A DNA stretch of 64,000 nucleotides from Tenebrio molitor (lineage: Eukaryota > Arthropoda > Insecta > Coleoptera > Tenebrionidae): positions 14,260,001 to 14,324,000 of the forward strand of contig NC_091051.1 in assembly GCF_963966145.1 (NCBI RefSeq). The letters run 5' to 3'. Made by a program: the position numbers and the translations under genes. The notes beneath the pieces are model-generated. The model saw nothing but the letters and a program-made list of their open reading frames with translations, had not been told where the DNA came from and made no database searches. Below are positions 1 to 12,272 of this stretch, piece after piece. The first letter of the stretch is position 1. Each line of letters opens with the position of its first letter.

Positions 1-634
1 TTTATTAACCATCATAAGAAATTTCCTCTGGTGGAAACCGCGAAAGTATCATTCTATTCATCATAAAAATATTATCTAAAGAGGATACATTATATCTCTA
101 GTAGATAAACAAAATGTGCTGACTTTTTACCTTGCTGCAGCACCAATCTTCTTCGATTGCAGTCGAGTATTTCATCAATTTATATCTTGCCTGCATTGAA
201 GATCTGATAAAGTGGTTTTCACCTGGCAAAAAAATCTATTAAAACATCCCTTATAACAAAATAATATAATATTTGGTTTTTAAAGCTTCAGAATTATCGA
301 CCATCATGAGAAAAACATTCTTCTGGTGGAAACCGCGAAAGGATAATGTTGTACTCATCATTGTAAACTAATTATTATTAAAGTACTTTTGAAAATATTT
401 AAAAGCAATAACTGTTTTACCTTGCATGACTTTCATCCATTTTTATGAGTGGTCGCCACTCGAAGAAAGAAGTGCGTTTATTTATTAGGAATCTGCATAT
501 CTGTAACACAAAAAAAAAAGAATTAAGACTTCTTATCAGTCCTAATTATTGATGAAGAGAGATAATAAATTTTTTAAATATCAGGAATTCTAAACCATCA
601 TAAGAAAATATTCTTCTGGTGGAAACCGCGAAAG
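1..634. repeat. ~294-bp tandem repeat, three cores
   Basis: A core ending in CTGGTGGAAACCGCGAAAG occurs at 28-46, 323-341 and 616-634, giving periods of 295 and 293 bp. Each core is preceded by ACCATCATRAGAAA and a 3-5-bp variable piece. About 80-90 bp after the first two cores both copies also carry TTTTACCTTGC; the third copy seems to stop soon after its core. The rest of each unit has diverged. The spacer next to the core differs by single bases (11, 12, 13 nt between landmarks), which argues against coding. The array continues beyond the left edge or starts there. Confidence 0.75.
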
Positions 635-837
635 AATTCATTTATTCATCATGAATGTGGTATTTATAAATGAAAATAGTAGAAGGCAGGAGAACTGTTC
701 TAGCTCTTTATTTAACAAATTTCAGATCAACTTTTCTTACACATCCCTTAACTACCCCACATTTTCTACGAGTACATTACTCGATAGTAACAATTCTAAC
801 GATATCTACCAAATAATTCTAGATATTTCAAAGCGGC

Positions 838-1112
838 AAAATAGTATATTATTATTATACGAGTTTAATGAGACGCTTAATTATCACATGAGTGTGTTTA
901 AAGCACGACGAGCGTAGCGAGAAGTGCTTCAATGGAACGAATGTGATAAATGTCTTATTAAACGAGTGTAATATACTATTTTATCTACTTTGCTTTACTA
1001 ATTCCTGAAATTTCAGCTGCTCAAATTTTCATGTTAGACTAGGGACTTTCGCGTGGGTTCGTAACAGACATTTTTCACAAAAATGTAAGGTTATATTTAT
1101 TAAATTTACTTC
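838..1112. mobile_element. Palindromic MITE plus attached dispersed repeat
   Basis: Positions 838-982 form an imperfect inverted repeat: AAAATAGTATATTATTATTA at the left, TAATATACTATTTTA at the right, with ACGAG/CTCGT-rich arms and a GC-rich centre (CACGACGAGCGTAGCGAG). The following 983-1112 is nearly identical to 3327-3470, so the repeat unit is larger than the hairpin. An ORF of 88 codons at 651-917 runs into the hairpin and is not credible as a gene. Confidence 0.65.
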
Positions 1113-3213
1113 ATTTTTCTATTCCGTCACCGTCCCTCGAAGACTCAAAGAAATAACTAACTTCAAGATAAACTGGAGTTAACAGGAAACAATATCGTCA
1201 GGTAGTTTTCAAAATATTTCACTACCTGGAACGTGCGATAACAGTAGAATAACGAAATAACGGTTATAAGATATTCAAAATAGTAACACCTATCAAATTT
1301 ATTGTTTTGTTTAGTTTAACGTTTGCAATCTAAAACAACAAACTAAATAGATAATTTAGTTTTGCTAAATTAAATTTCAAAGAAGAACAAAGAGGGTGGT
1401 GCTGTATGTTTCTTGAAGTCACGAGTGAAAAATGAAGAAGAAAACAATTTAAAAAGAAACATACTGAACAAAAACTGTAAGTTGTAATGGATTTTAACAG
1501 TTATTAAGTAGAAATAAAATGAAAGATAAATTTACCACGTGGGCTCTGACAAAAGAACATGTGGGGACAAATTTAACTTACCATCACAGGACAAGTAAGG
1601 AAAGCAGGCAGCTACGAAATGAAAGAGGAAATAACTGCAAAAGGTGCGTTTAGGGTGGAAAAAGCCGAAAGGAGTGGGGCTTAGGGTAGAAGGGCGGACC
1701 CGCCAAATTCAAATGTGTATAAGTTGTCAAGGTACAATTGACATCTTCAAAACTGAGTTCTTATGTTCTATGGAATGATTATTATGTTTCTTATAATGTA
1801 ATCCTTTTATGGATTTTAAACTTATTACTATATTTCTCGCTGGACAGTTGTTTAGTGAAAGGAATACTGAAATGACTTAAGTAATATTTAATTATTACAT
1901 TTATAACAATATTTTTTATGTACCTTCTGTTCAGGAAACAACCTTGTTAATCTACACCAAAACAAAGCTCAGCTTCTGGAGTGGAAATTGTGTTCGATAA
2001 GTGTAAAATTTATCGGCTTTAAACACGACACCATTAATGAAGTAGGTACGTATAAAGTAAATTTTTACGTCGGGTGGTGTTGCCTTGACTGTTACGTGTT
2101 ATTCTTGTGGCAAAAAAAAGTAACAACAGAAACTGGAGGTTTTTAATACCCTCAGGTGTTATATCAAAGTCGAGCAGTCTAAAATTAGGAGTTTGAAAAA
2201 CTACACATCAAGTGAAATTTACATACCTAACAAATCACTAAATGATTGTTTAAAGAAGAAAAAACTTTAATAGCAAACCACAGATTCCGCAATTAACAAA
2301 CTTAAAAATCAGCATTCGAAAGTACAGTTTTATCACATTTGAAATGTATAACATGCAAATCACAACCAGCTTGAAAAGCAAAAAAAAAACAAGTTATAAT
2401 AAATTGAGAAATAATTTAACTAAGACCTATAATAAATCATTACTGGATTAAGCTGTGAATGGATTATTCAGAAGTTGGCAATTAAGTAAAATAAATGTTA
2501 GTAATTTCCAATTATCCTATGATCAAGAAAAACTTTAAAGCCCAGTTGGCCAAAAGAAACACAAGTCGGCTCGTGAAATTAAAAAACAATCACATTTGAT
2601 TGAATGCCAGTAACACTGAAACGACATTTTTAAAGTCGAGGAAGAAGATTTTAGAATAAATCTCTTGACATTTTCTAAAAGGAATAATTGTTGACAGATT
2701 TGCCCCACTATTAATTTGACAGTTGAGATCGTCTGCACCAATCTACGACTGAGCTTTTATTTTTAAAAGTCAATAAATAAGGAATGATTAGAAAGAACCA
2801 ATATGATAAATGCATACACCGAGTGAATAATTCTTTTATATTTTTGAAGAATGCCTTTAAGATCCAATTCCTTATTGAAGATTCAAGTAATTAAAGAAAG
2901 TATTTCTTTTTCATATTTGAATGCTGAAACTTTTTTAAACGTGGTAACATTGTTTTCCAAGAAAATAATTTTTCCTTTTTTATATCTCCATACTATATCC
3001 ATAATACATAGTTACTCAATGAATACATTGAAATAGAAATGAGCAATTAGAACCATATACACATGTGTCGTTCTAATTAATATGTATATCTATTCCATGA
3101 ATGGACTATGGAGTAGTAGTAATGAAGCAACCACAATCGGGAAAATTGATTGAAGTACGAACCTAATCAATTCTAATTTCTTTATAAGCGATGTTTTGAG
3201 GTTAAACGGTCAC
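1113..3213. other. Intergenic, no gene recognised
   Basis: AT-rich unique-looking DNA. Short ORFs (for example 2535-2741 on the - strand and 2851-3036) have no recognisable motif and no splice or promoter context. I see no clear TIR pair. Confidence 0.5.
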
Positions 3214-3470
3214 AATACTATATTATTAAATGAGTTTAATAAGACGCTTTATTATCACATGAGTGCTTTAATGTAACGAGTGTGATAATACCTACGTCTT
3301 ATTAAACGAGTGTAATATACTATTTTATCTACTTTGCTTTACTAATTCCTGAAATTTCGGCTGCTCAAGTTTTCATTTTGACTTGGGACTTTTGCGTGGG
3401 TTGGTTGGTTCTAACAGACATTTTTCACAAAAATGTAAGGTTATACATATGTATTTCCTAAATTTACTTC
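3214..3470. mobile_element. Second copy of the 838-1112 repeat
   Basis: The left arm AATACTATATTATTAAATGAG and right arm TAATATACTATTTTAT bracket a shorter centre than the first copy (no GC-rich loop). The shared flank from about 3327 to 3455 includes the stretch that reads TTCACAAAAATGTAAGG, as at 1074-1090. Same orientation as the first copy. Confidence 0.65.
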
Positions 3471-5841
3471 GTAGCTTCCATCAAAAGAGACAAACTCTCT
3501 TTCGATCTAAGAGGCCATGGTAGTTTCACACTTTACCTTGACGCCTGACGTGAAACGGCTGATGTTGCCAATATAACAAAGCAAAAAGTTACCAAAAACA
3601 AAGTAGATAAAAATAATTTCGATATCAAACTCTATTCACAAATAAACTGAACCACTTGGTCTTCACGATTTTATTAATTTTTACTTACACCAAATATACA
3701 CTTTATTATTAAAGAAAATCTGACGCGCGTTTCAGCAGCAAAGCTGTCATCATAACCATAAATTGACAAAGTGTCATAAATTATCTCAAATCCATAAATT
3801 TCATTATTGTTCGAAGGTTATCCAGACTAAAGTGCAACTTTCTGACGTAAATAATGCACTCGTTGCTGTATCACTATCGACAAACAAGACCCATTATGGA
3901 ATCCAGAATGGACACAATATTGCAAAAAAGCGCAAAAACTGGGTTAAGACACGTTCAACCTGCAAACCACCATTCCAAAACATAACTCAATCTCTGGTAG
4001 TTTACAAAAGCAAATAAAACCACAGTGATCTGTTAGATAATAGTTGATATTAGCGGCTAAATTGTTCACGAGGTTGTTATAGGTCATGGTTTGTTTAGAC
4101 GGCTAACTCGCGTTGCTTTAATTGGGATGATTATCCTTTCCAACTGTAATTAGAGTTGATGGTATCGCATCCGAGTCAGGACCGGACTCGACCATCGCGG
4201 ATCGATCCAAGTCTAAAAATGAGTCCGCGTCAATTATTTATTTCCAAGTATTAACTTTGATGTTCTCGTAAGTCGGATCAAGAAAGTAAATAAGTTATGT
4301 GTCCCGCGCCCGTCATTATTACAACGGAATTATTTATAAGTGCCGTTCTTGAAAGTAAAAGTTTTCGAGTGGGTGTGCTTTTTATTGAAGAATCTTCCAC
4401 GGTGAAATATGCGACATTAACGAACAAAGCGAGCACTCCTTGCAATCGGCGGCGCAGCTGGGCAACAATGCAAAAATTACTGGAACTGAAATTGTTTTGT
4501 TCAAATTAAACTGGAACCGAATAAGTTGTAGAGCCAATAATTGAAAGGCGACTTTTTAATGGCTTTATTTGAGACAGGTTTCAATTAACATAATGCACTG
4601 CAATTACCTGGAATTACCACACAATTGGCCGCGATAATAACAGACAGAGTATGAAGAATCGATCAAAATTCTGTTCTATTTTAAGAGCGAAGATAAGTCG
4701 GATTACGTAAGTCGACAGGACAATATTGTCACAACAAACCTTTACCTTCAATAATTTAATCGATTGCACCGAAGCCTTTCACTAATGGAGGGTGTGTCTT
4801 CGAAGCTATAATTACATCGCCCCATATAATTAACTTCATTTAGGTATTTATCACTCAATCGTATTCTCTTGTTTGTAATGTAAATTGGAACTCAGACACC
4901 CATTCAAACTTTCTATCATTTTATTATAAAAATTTAATCGTGTTCGGATTTTTGCTGCAACTTTCCATTACTTTGTCAGATGTATTTTTTCGTCAGTCCA
5001 ATTAATTTAGACAGTGTTTCGCAGTTATGTAATTTTTTATGTGTGTTTAAAATTCAATAATGTGAACCGATAATTAATGGTCTGTCCGTGTTTTCTGTGT
5101 AATGAAAGTGGATAATTTTTCGGAAAAAAATCTAATTCGAAGGTGACGATTTCTAAATTATTGTCCGAAAATGGATAAAATATTTTATGCCAGTTTTGGT
5201 TGCAATTTATTAACAAAAACGCAGTCGAATGCACTCTGTTACTAAATAAATGTTTCAGCAATTTAATGAGTTTCAGCATGCAACAGTGGAGAACAGATGA
5301 CGAGGCAGTATTTTTCTCACGCTTACCTGACGAACACTTCTCAATTTATTGATTTTTAAAATTTAATAATTTATCAAGAATTAATCTGTGACTTATTTGT
5401 ATTGATTTTTAAAGACATTTCTTTATTATTTAAAAAAAATACAAGAATCAATAACGTCTGACTCACCCTTATCAATATCTTCTAGTGGTTCAATTAATTT
5501 CTTTTAGCCAAGAATTCTACACAACACCTGTCATGTTACGTAACTAAAAGATACACAACAAACAAGTCAATTCGTTACATGGTAAAGCTTTAAGAATCTA
5601 ATTCTAATTCCATCAGAAACACTGAAGGTATTTTTAATTTAAAGAAGATTATTATGCCACTCTTGAATTAAAGATCTCGTGGTTAAAATTTATCTCAAAT
5701 ATTCTACTGGCATTAAATTCTGTATAGAGTAAAATTTTCAAGTTTAGGGTTTACTGTTTGTTACTTGTTGAAAATTAGTAGTTTGAGCATGAAGACATGG
5801 AACCGAAAATGTTCAAAGCACGCACAACAGTAAAATTTTTT
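3471..5841. other. Intergenic, no gene recognised
   Basis: No transposon ends or credible exons seen. Parts of 4100-4520 are less AT-rich than the surroundings (for example around the GGACCGGACTCGACCATC stretch near 4180). They could be conserved non-coding DNA, but only alignment to related species could show that. ORFs at 3763-4017, 4297-4509 and 5037-5279 (-) have no recognisable features. Confidence 0.4.
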
Positions 5842-6053
5842 GGAACACCCAAGTGCAAAAGAATATACTAGACATTGCTTTAGAAGAACTTCAGCGTCTT
5901 TATTAGCTAATGCAGGAGCTGATAAATGTCGGTTATAAAAAGAAATGGAGCCTGGAAATCCTCAAATGTAGCTGAAAGATACGTAGATGATTCTTTAGAG
6001 AATAAAAAGAAGATCTGCAAGTTGCTAGTAGGTGGAGAAGATCACCCAGATTA
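5842..6053 (+). pseudogene. Crypton-type tyrosine recombinase C-terminal remnant
   Basis: In frame from about 5842 the translation gives HPSAKEYTRHCFRRTSAS, followed by LLANAGAD. This is the H-C-F-R-R box II segment of tyrosine recombinases of the Crypton family as found in animal genomes. A frameshift near 5935 is needed to continue into KRNGAWKSSNVAERYVDDS, which corresponds to the HGGW...(A)xxY segment. The conserved His is replaced by Asn, and a Tyr follows at the position of the catalytic tyrosine. ORF ends near 6053. No upstream recombinase core or element ends were found. Dead fragment; assignment rests on remembered family motifs. Confidence 0.6.
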
Positions 6054-7838
6054 AAAAAAAATGAAATTTAATGAAACTGTTACTGCTTCATCGTCTTCGG
6101 GAGCTTCGAATGTTCACATATCTGACAAATTGCGTGTAACTTCTGGTATTTGTTTTTCGAATTTAACCAATTGTAATTTTTATTTTAATTCTAAATAAAA
6201 TTGTTGCACATATAAAAATCGTTGCAAAATGAAAGTCCACATTAGTCCACTAGTGCGCAAAAGTAGCTCATTTTAGCACTCAAAATGATGAAAAAATGTT
6301 GTGATATTGATTCAAAATTGTAAAAATAACTATTTGCTATGGAGAAAAATATTCTCATGCCAATAGATCCAAGTGAATGAAAAATCACCACTCAAGATAA
6401 AGAACTCGTAACAAATTCTACATAATCAAAAATAACATTTCTAGAGAAATTGGAAAACTGCTCCAACAAATAAAGAAGTAGCAGTTTGTTTCATAAATTA
6501 CGAGGTAATTAACAGTAAAAAATAATAGCTTTTTATTGAATTAAGGCAAAATAAATATTTACTTCATAGGACACACTCCATTACTTAGTAATAATCGATA
6601 TGTATTGATCTTTCGCAGTTTTCAAAAAACATTTACCCGTTTTTCACTGGCAGCGAGTGAAAGCTTTCTATTTTGTTTTAGATTTGTAGTTCAGATCTTC
6701 AGTAATGGTATGTGTAGCAATATTTACATTCCTATAATAGGTATAATAACTTGATATACCTACCCAAATACATATAGATACACATAAAGATAAAGTCTCG
6801 TTAGCACGAGAGTATAGTTTCACTAAATTACATATATCAATTTGTAACTATCAACCTCTGCAGTCAAGTTTCTGTTATTTAACATAGAACCATAATTACA
6901 CCAATATAAATATATACAACAAATAACATGTTTTATTTTGTAATAACAACATTTAAATACATATACGAGTATTTTTGTTTGCTTTGTTCTGTGAGTTTGC
7001 GTGGCCGAACATTTTAATGGGTTATTGCAGTTTTGCAATAGTAGTTTATTTGACGAGTTCTTGTGTAAATTTGGGTTTTTTGGCACGAGTGGGCCAGTTT
7101 AAAACGCGAGTGAAACGAGCGTTTTAAAGGCCCACGAGTGCCAAAAAAGCCCAATGTACACACGAACGAGTTGAATACAACGTTTTTTTGTTCGACGAGC
7201 CCCTTAAAGGCTCCAAATCGCTTAAAATCTTTAAAATTAGCTTGTCGTTTCTTTTTGACAAGTGGTGACATTTATCAAAATCCATAGGAGAAAATTCTCA
7301 AATTCTGACAGTGTCGAACAAAAAAAAATGTTATAACATCGACTGTTACCTTCAAAAATTTACTCCAGTTAGGTAGCTGCCAAATTTGAATTTCAGTCAA
7401 TAATAAACAAATGAGGGCGACCATCAATCCACCACTGCAATTGTTGAAAATTGCAATAGGAAAGTATTTAACTATTAAATTTGGTAAAATTTTGAAAAAA
7501 AAAGATGAAAAATTTTGCAGAAAACTTTAGTAGGTACATAATGCATTTTTGTACACATAATTTTTTTGCACCTTTTAATTTTTTGCAGGAAATAATCTGA
7601 CAAAATATCCGGCGTGTATGTCAAACTTTATACAGTTCCTTCTCGTGTGCATTCGAGCACTCGACAAATACTCAAAGTATTATTGATTAAATTAAAATTC
7701 TCCTTAGTACTGTCATTAAATTCTTTAGTTTAGTTATTGATAAAAAATATAAGTAAGAATATAATGAATAAACATGTACTATCGGGAGCATAAAAAGTGG
7801 GACATCAAATTTCTGTCAGTTTTGAAAAATTCGATGTA
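6054..7838. other. Intergenic with one long hairpin
   Basis: No gene recognised. The overlapping - strand ORFs at 6823-7086 and 7014-7271 come from the palindrome at 7055-7172 and its flanks, not from a protein family I know. Confidence 0.45.
7055..7172. repeat. Long palindrome (hairpin MITE)
   Basis: The arms TTTGGGTTTTTTGGCACGAG and CTCGTG-type partner (CACGAGTGCCAAAAAAGCCC) fold back around AAACGCGAGTGAAACGAGCGTTT. Outer pairing continues to CGAG...TTGTGT / ACACACGAACGAG. This belongs to the same loose class of CG-rich-centre palindromes found elsewhere in the window. Confidence 0.65.
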
Positions 7839-8830
7839 CAGAGTGATCAACAAGGACTGAAGCTGTTGGCAACAATGACAACATGATAAAAATTTCAGTG
7901 AAGTTGGTAGCATTACATTTTCAGTTGTCAATTTTGACGGGAAAATTCAAACTTCAAAATCAAGTGTCATTTTTGTATCAATTTATTAATTAAAATGGTT
8001 TTTACACTAGAGCAAGACATTTTTATTGGTATGGCGTACTTTCGGACTGGAAATTTTGATGCTGCTAACGGTTGGCAGTATTCCACGGACCACGGACGAT
8101 GCATTTCTCCAATTTCAACAAATGTTCCCCGAGCCAGTTGTTACCTTAGTTGCGTTTAGGCAGCATTGCACGAGATTGGTGCAACGTTACCTGCAAACAG
8201 GTGATGTGAAAAAGGCAAAACCTACAGGTAGAACATCTACACTCACAGAAGATGTAGTCGAGAACGTTCGAGGTAGAATGAAACAAAGCCCTCGAAACTC
8301 AATGCGAAAACTGTCACTCCAAAAGGGTGTGATTCTTATTTAAAACACACGCATCCAATGTTCTTTGTTGGGCACGTTTAATGCAGGGCCTAATAATTCT
8401 TACCATTAAAAATCCCGTCATTCCTTTTCCTTACTTTACAGGCTTGTCATATGGAAGTTGTCTAACCATTTTACAGAAGAAATTAAAGTTCCACCCTTAC
8501 AAATTTTTCCGGATCCAATCCCTGCATCCCGCAGACTCTCAGCTCGAAAATAATAACGCATAAAACATGTTTCTGTTTCTCAGGAGGGGCACGGCCTGTC
8601 GCTTTTATGAATATCGAAACAGTGGGCCATTTAATTAAGTATGGCTAATTACTTTTTATACTGTTTTTGGTCGTTTTGTACGTATCGTGTTTTAAAACTA
8701 CCAACCCGTAACATGACCTAAATTTTTTGACATTCACAACTTGCAGCAGGTGCCAACACTAACGCACAAAAAAATTTCATATTTTGCTGTCATTTGCTGC
8801 CAACAGCTTCAGTCCTTGTTGATCACGCTG
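7839..8830 (+). mobile_element. Tc1/mariner-like element, 992 bp
   Basis: Inverted termini: left CAGAGTGATCAACAAGGACT, right AGTCCTTGTTGATCACGCTG, both flanked by TA (7837-7838 and 8831-8832) as expected for the IS630-Tc1-mariner superfamily. The TIR continues through GAAGCTGTTGGCA at both ends. Between them lies a broken transposase (listed separately). Length is about 300 bp below a full-length element of this type, so it is an internally decayed copy. Confidence 0.85.
7995..8545 (+). pseudogene. Broken Tc1/mariner-type transposase, N-terminal half
   Basis: ATG at 7995 opens MVFTLEQDIFIGMAYFRTGN, then a frameshift near 8060-8090 moves to the frame carrying DDAFLQFQQMFPEP and later RYLQTGDVKKAKPTGRTSTL, ending at a stop at 8343. 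A second frame resumes about 8435 with LSYGSCLTILQKKLKFHPYK and ends in LHPAD. The order (N-terminal helix-turn-helix, TGDV..GRP-like linker, second HTH, HPYK..LxPAD) is that of transposases in this superfamily. The catalytic DDE/D region downstream is missing. Not functional. Confidence 0.75.
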
Positions 8831-9787
8831 TACATAGTTCAAGCTTTATTGTCATTTTGCCTTTGATTATTGTTATAGAAATTTAACACTGTTCTAGCTG
8901 ACAGTTTAAAAATTTATTTTATACTCCTATTTTCCTTTTGCAAATGTCCTCTTCTTTTGATAAAGGTAGATTTTGATTCGGACTTTGCGTTAAATAAATA
9001 TTCACTACGTGCTTACTTACACTCATTCCCTGCAACCTACAATACTTAATGACAACGTCTGTCAATTCAAAGTAGGGTTAGAAACAGATAACTCAGATAA
9101 GGGTCATTTCACATTAAAAGTCAAGGCAATGATGTTGATGTCCTACTTTTTTTGCTCGCAATAGTACAAATTACTGTTTTCAGGTTTCAGCTTTTTTATT
9201 TGAATATAAAATTGTACAGATTGTTATTAACAATAGTTTTAGTTCCATATTTTATATCAATTGTTTTGGTAAAAATAAGAAATATCTTTCTAATTCTTCT
9301 AACCTCAGATTTTGAATGGCACGTTGACACACTGCCAAATTCAAAACTATAGATGATGTCATCGTTTAAAGCAGATACAATACTCGACATAGAAACCGCA
9401 AACCATATGTTTTTAAACTTTAATTAACTTATTTTAACATTTTAAATAAAAATCAAAGGACTAACTTTATTGATGGTACAGTTGTCTACGAATTCTAAGG
9501 TTGCAAGGACACTTTAACTTCATAATGTGGATTATTATTTGACATCTCCTAAGAAATCACTTAGTCCATCAGAAACTATCTGGTAACTCTCGCCCTCTTT
9601 GTAAATGCATAGTAGATTAAAAAGTTTAGAAATCTGTATCTTTACGTCCATTACGTGCTTCTTTGTTAAGCCAGTTAACCTTTTAACGATAGAACTTGGA
9701 GTATAACGTATAAAGTGATTAATATATGAAAGTCATTCGTCACTTACTGCCCTTGACGTAGAAAGCATTGACTGACAAATAAAAAAA
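8831..9787. other. Intergenic, nothing recognised
   Basis: ORFs at 9152-9352 (+) and 9196-9390 (-) overlap one another and are hydrophobic, AT-driven reading frames without motif or context support. Confidence 0.4.
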
Positions 9788-10430
9788 ATGGAACAACAAA
9801 AGTCGAAATTCGAGCAGTTATAAATTACTTTTGCAAAAGGGGCTTTCATTGCCGTCAGAAATCGATTTAGGTGGAAATGAAGTATCAGGAGAATCTGTAT
9901 TTTCATATCAAATGGTGAAAACCTTGTTTACACATTTTAACCCGACATAGCATTTTATAAATCTCCTTGAGGCTACAGACAATCCAAAACCGGTGTGACC
10001 CAAGAAAACATTGATTTAGTACAGGATGTTGGTACTCCGTGACAGACGAGTCACAGTGAAATTAATGGCTTGTGACTCTCCTGAAGTGATGGAGAATTTT
10101 TTTTCACATAATTAATTACTGAATTGGGCTTAAAACGTTTGCTGCCGAATGGGATCGAAAATGTTGACACCAGATTTGAAGAGCATTTTAGACAACAGAT
10201 TTCTGAAGCAAACGTAGCAATGATTCAACAAGATGTCGAAAAATGTGTTGCAGTGGATGATCTTGGGTTCTTTAGTTTGATCCAGAATCACAACGTCTGG
10301 TGTGAAGATAAGTAGAGTACTAGAAGCTTTCATGGACCTAACCAGGAAAAGTTATGATAATATTTTTTGGGACTAGGACGGAGTCCTTTTGATTGACAAT
10401 TTTCTACATCGACAGTCAATTAAAAATAAG
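9788..10430 (+). pseudogene. Decayed mariner transposase
   Basis: An ATG at 9788 is followed, with several frameshifts and stops, by segments in the order of a mariner transposase: an N-terminal EIRAVINYFCKRGLS segment near 9805-9850, a VSGESVFSYQMVKTLFTHF segment near 9885-9940, RDRRVTVKLMACD near 10040-10075, LLPNGIENVD/MLTPDLKSI near 10140-10185, QQISEAN...QQDVEKCV near 10190-10250, and an FWD-DGVLLID segment near 10365-10400 (the conserved second-Asp region of mariners). I did not find TIRs around it. Multiple lesions make it clearly inactive. Confidence 0.7.
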
Positions 10431-12272
10431 CATAAATTATACTAAAAACATGTATTGTAAATTAATGTTACTTAATATGTGACACTAGAAGATTTTCACA
10501 CTGGTGGTCTGCGTCATTTAACAAATTAATCTTTCTATATTTCTTCAGCCGGAAAAATTTTTCCTGAATCTGTCACTAAATATTGTTGTTCGAATTAATT
10601 AGACACCACTTCTCAAAGCGCTTTCCATTATTTTAGCATTTTTTGAAACCCATAAAAATGTTTATTGCCCAACAACTGATAACAGTCGATTGGATAACGG
10701 GTTGCATCACTGAAAGTGAACCGTTTTAAATCTGAAAGTCCTAAAGACTTGCGGTTAATCCGCTCACGTCTTCACCTTCGTAGCCCTTTCGCGAAGACAA
10801 GTGTCTGGTGCAGACGATATTTCACCTTTCCAGCCTGCATGACAAGGATAAGTTCACAAAGAACGAGGTCTCACCGTTGAAACACTCAAATCATCCTTCA
10901 CTTTACACAGTTTCACAATTTTTATAATACAGGAAGTCGAAAGAAACGTAATTAATTTGTGTAAAATTAATAAAAATTACAAAATGACATTCTGATTTTA
11001 ATCCTACGGTCATTACGAGAAAAACGTGAAACATGAGCTCGTTCATCTACAGTTCCTGATACAGCACCTGCACGCTTTCCTCAACTTAACAGCTTAACTT
11101 GTCGACGATCTCTTAATCATCCAAGTGCAACAAGCAAAATTAATACCAACCTTCTAACACAACACGCTGATGAATTGCGTTCGAAATTTGCATTAACAGG
11201 TCACCTTTACCTAGTTATTGTTTTTTGCAAGCGTGCCTGCATTAATTGGGGATTAGTGGTCTTTACAACTTTTGCGCTCGTAAAAAGCCAACATGCTCCA
11301 GTTCTTACATTAAAATAATACTTCGGGCGGCGTTTGTTCGCAATTTGCATGTCTAGGTGGGTGTTGCATAAAAATTCAAGCAATCAGGGTCGATGCAATT
11401 TGGATCACAGTCACATCTGCGGACCGTTCGCTGATTAAATGTCCAATCTCATTTTTTAACTGTTACGAAAGCTGTAGTTTTTTTTTTGCTAATGTTTATT
11501 TCAAATTTTGGAGAAATTACATTCTACGACCACAAAACCGCTTGCGGAATTCAGTCAGCAATCACGGAATGTTTCTTAAATTGTTATTCATTGTGCAAGT
11601 ACTATGCCTCGCTCCACACACGATTTTTGAATGATATCGATTTTACTCTGACACAGTTCTTGCGGATCGAAGAAGGTCATTTATCGCCAAGCCATATTAT
11701 TTTCTGGATCTGTGCTGCATATTATTATATTACGCTGCAGAACACATTCACGAAGGATAATAACTTTTCAATTGCCTACAAATATCTTAAGGCCAATCTG
11801 TCTTTTTTATGTAGATCAGTGTCGCTGCATATTACTTCCTTATCTCTGTGAAAGAATAATTAGATATCAAAATTCTGCACTGTCTAGTTTGAGGGGAATT
11901 GATTGGCAAGATTAGAGCTGTCCAGTGCTGCAATGTTTCATTGTTAATAGAAACGTTTAATCAATAAAAGACCATTGTGCAATAAATATTAGATCAGGTG
12001 CACTATTTGCTACAGTTCTGGTATTAGTTTCAAATAATTATTATATCCTATCGATTTGACACAATGCATATCACAGGATCGTTGGTAATCCTGTGATGGT
12101 TGACGTCACCGCGAGGATCAAATTTGAGTGGATTTCATGCAGAAAATAATGTAATAATACTGGAATTCTAAACTTGTCAAAAATTGAACAAACGATTTAA
12201 TTAAAATCCATCTTTTAATCAAATTTGATCAAGTCAAGTCACGATGGCTTATTTTCAAACGTTTTCTACATA
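10431..12272. other. Intergenic; one unassigned 121-codon ORF
   Basis: The only ORF above 100 codons is 11486-11851 (+). It has no signal peptide, repeat or motif I recognise and overlaps another open frame (11712-11915), so I do not call it a gene. The stretch 10740-11460 is less AT-rich and repeat-free. A short perfect hairpin (CACAGGAT...ATCCTGTG) sits at 12073-12096. Confidence 0.35.

Noticed and set aside
28..46. CTGGTGGAAACCGCGAAAG core considered as a hammerhead ribozyme
   Set aside because: The invariant CUGAUGA box would need two changes at essential positions (A to G), and no matching stem arrangement was found.
1..634. Tandem repeat considered as a set of - strand exons (CTTGC..AAGGTAAAA donor-like site)
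   Set aside because: The conserved core changes length by single bases between units and all frames hit stops soon after the core.
3718..3760. GACGCGCGTTTCAGCAGCAAAG stretch as a retroelement end
   Set aside because: It resembles sequences seen near some repeats, but no second copy or poly(A) tail is present in this window to support it.
11486..11851. 121-codon ORF
   Set aside because: No motif, no promoter or splice context, and a second overlapping frame is also open. Consistent with chance in a repeat-poor stretch.
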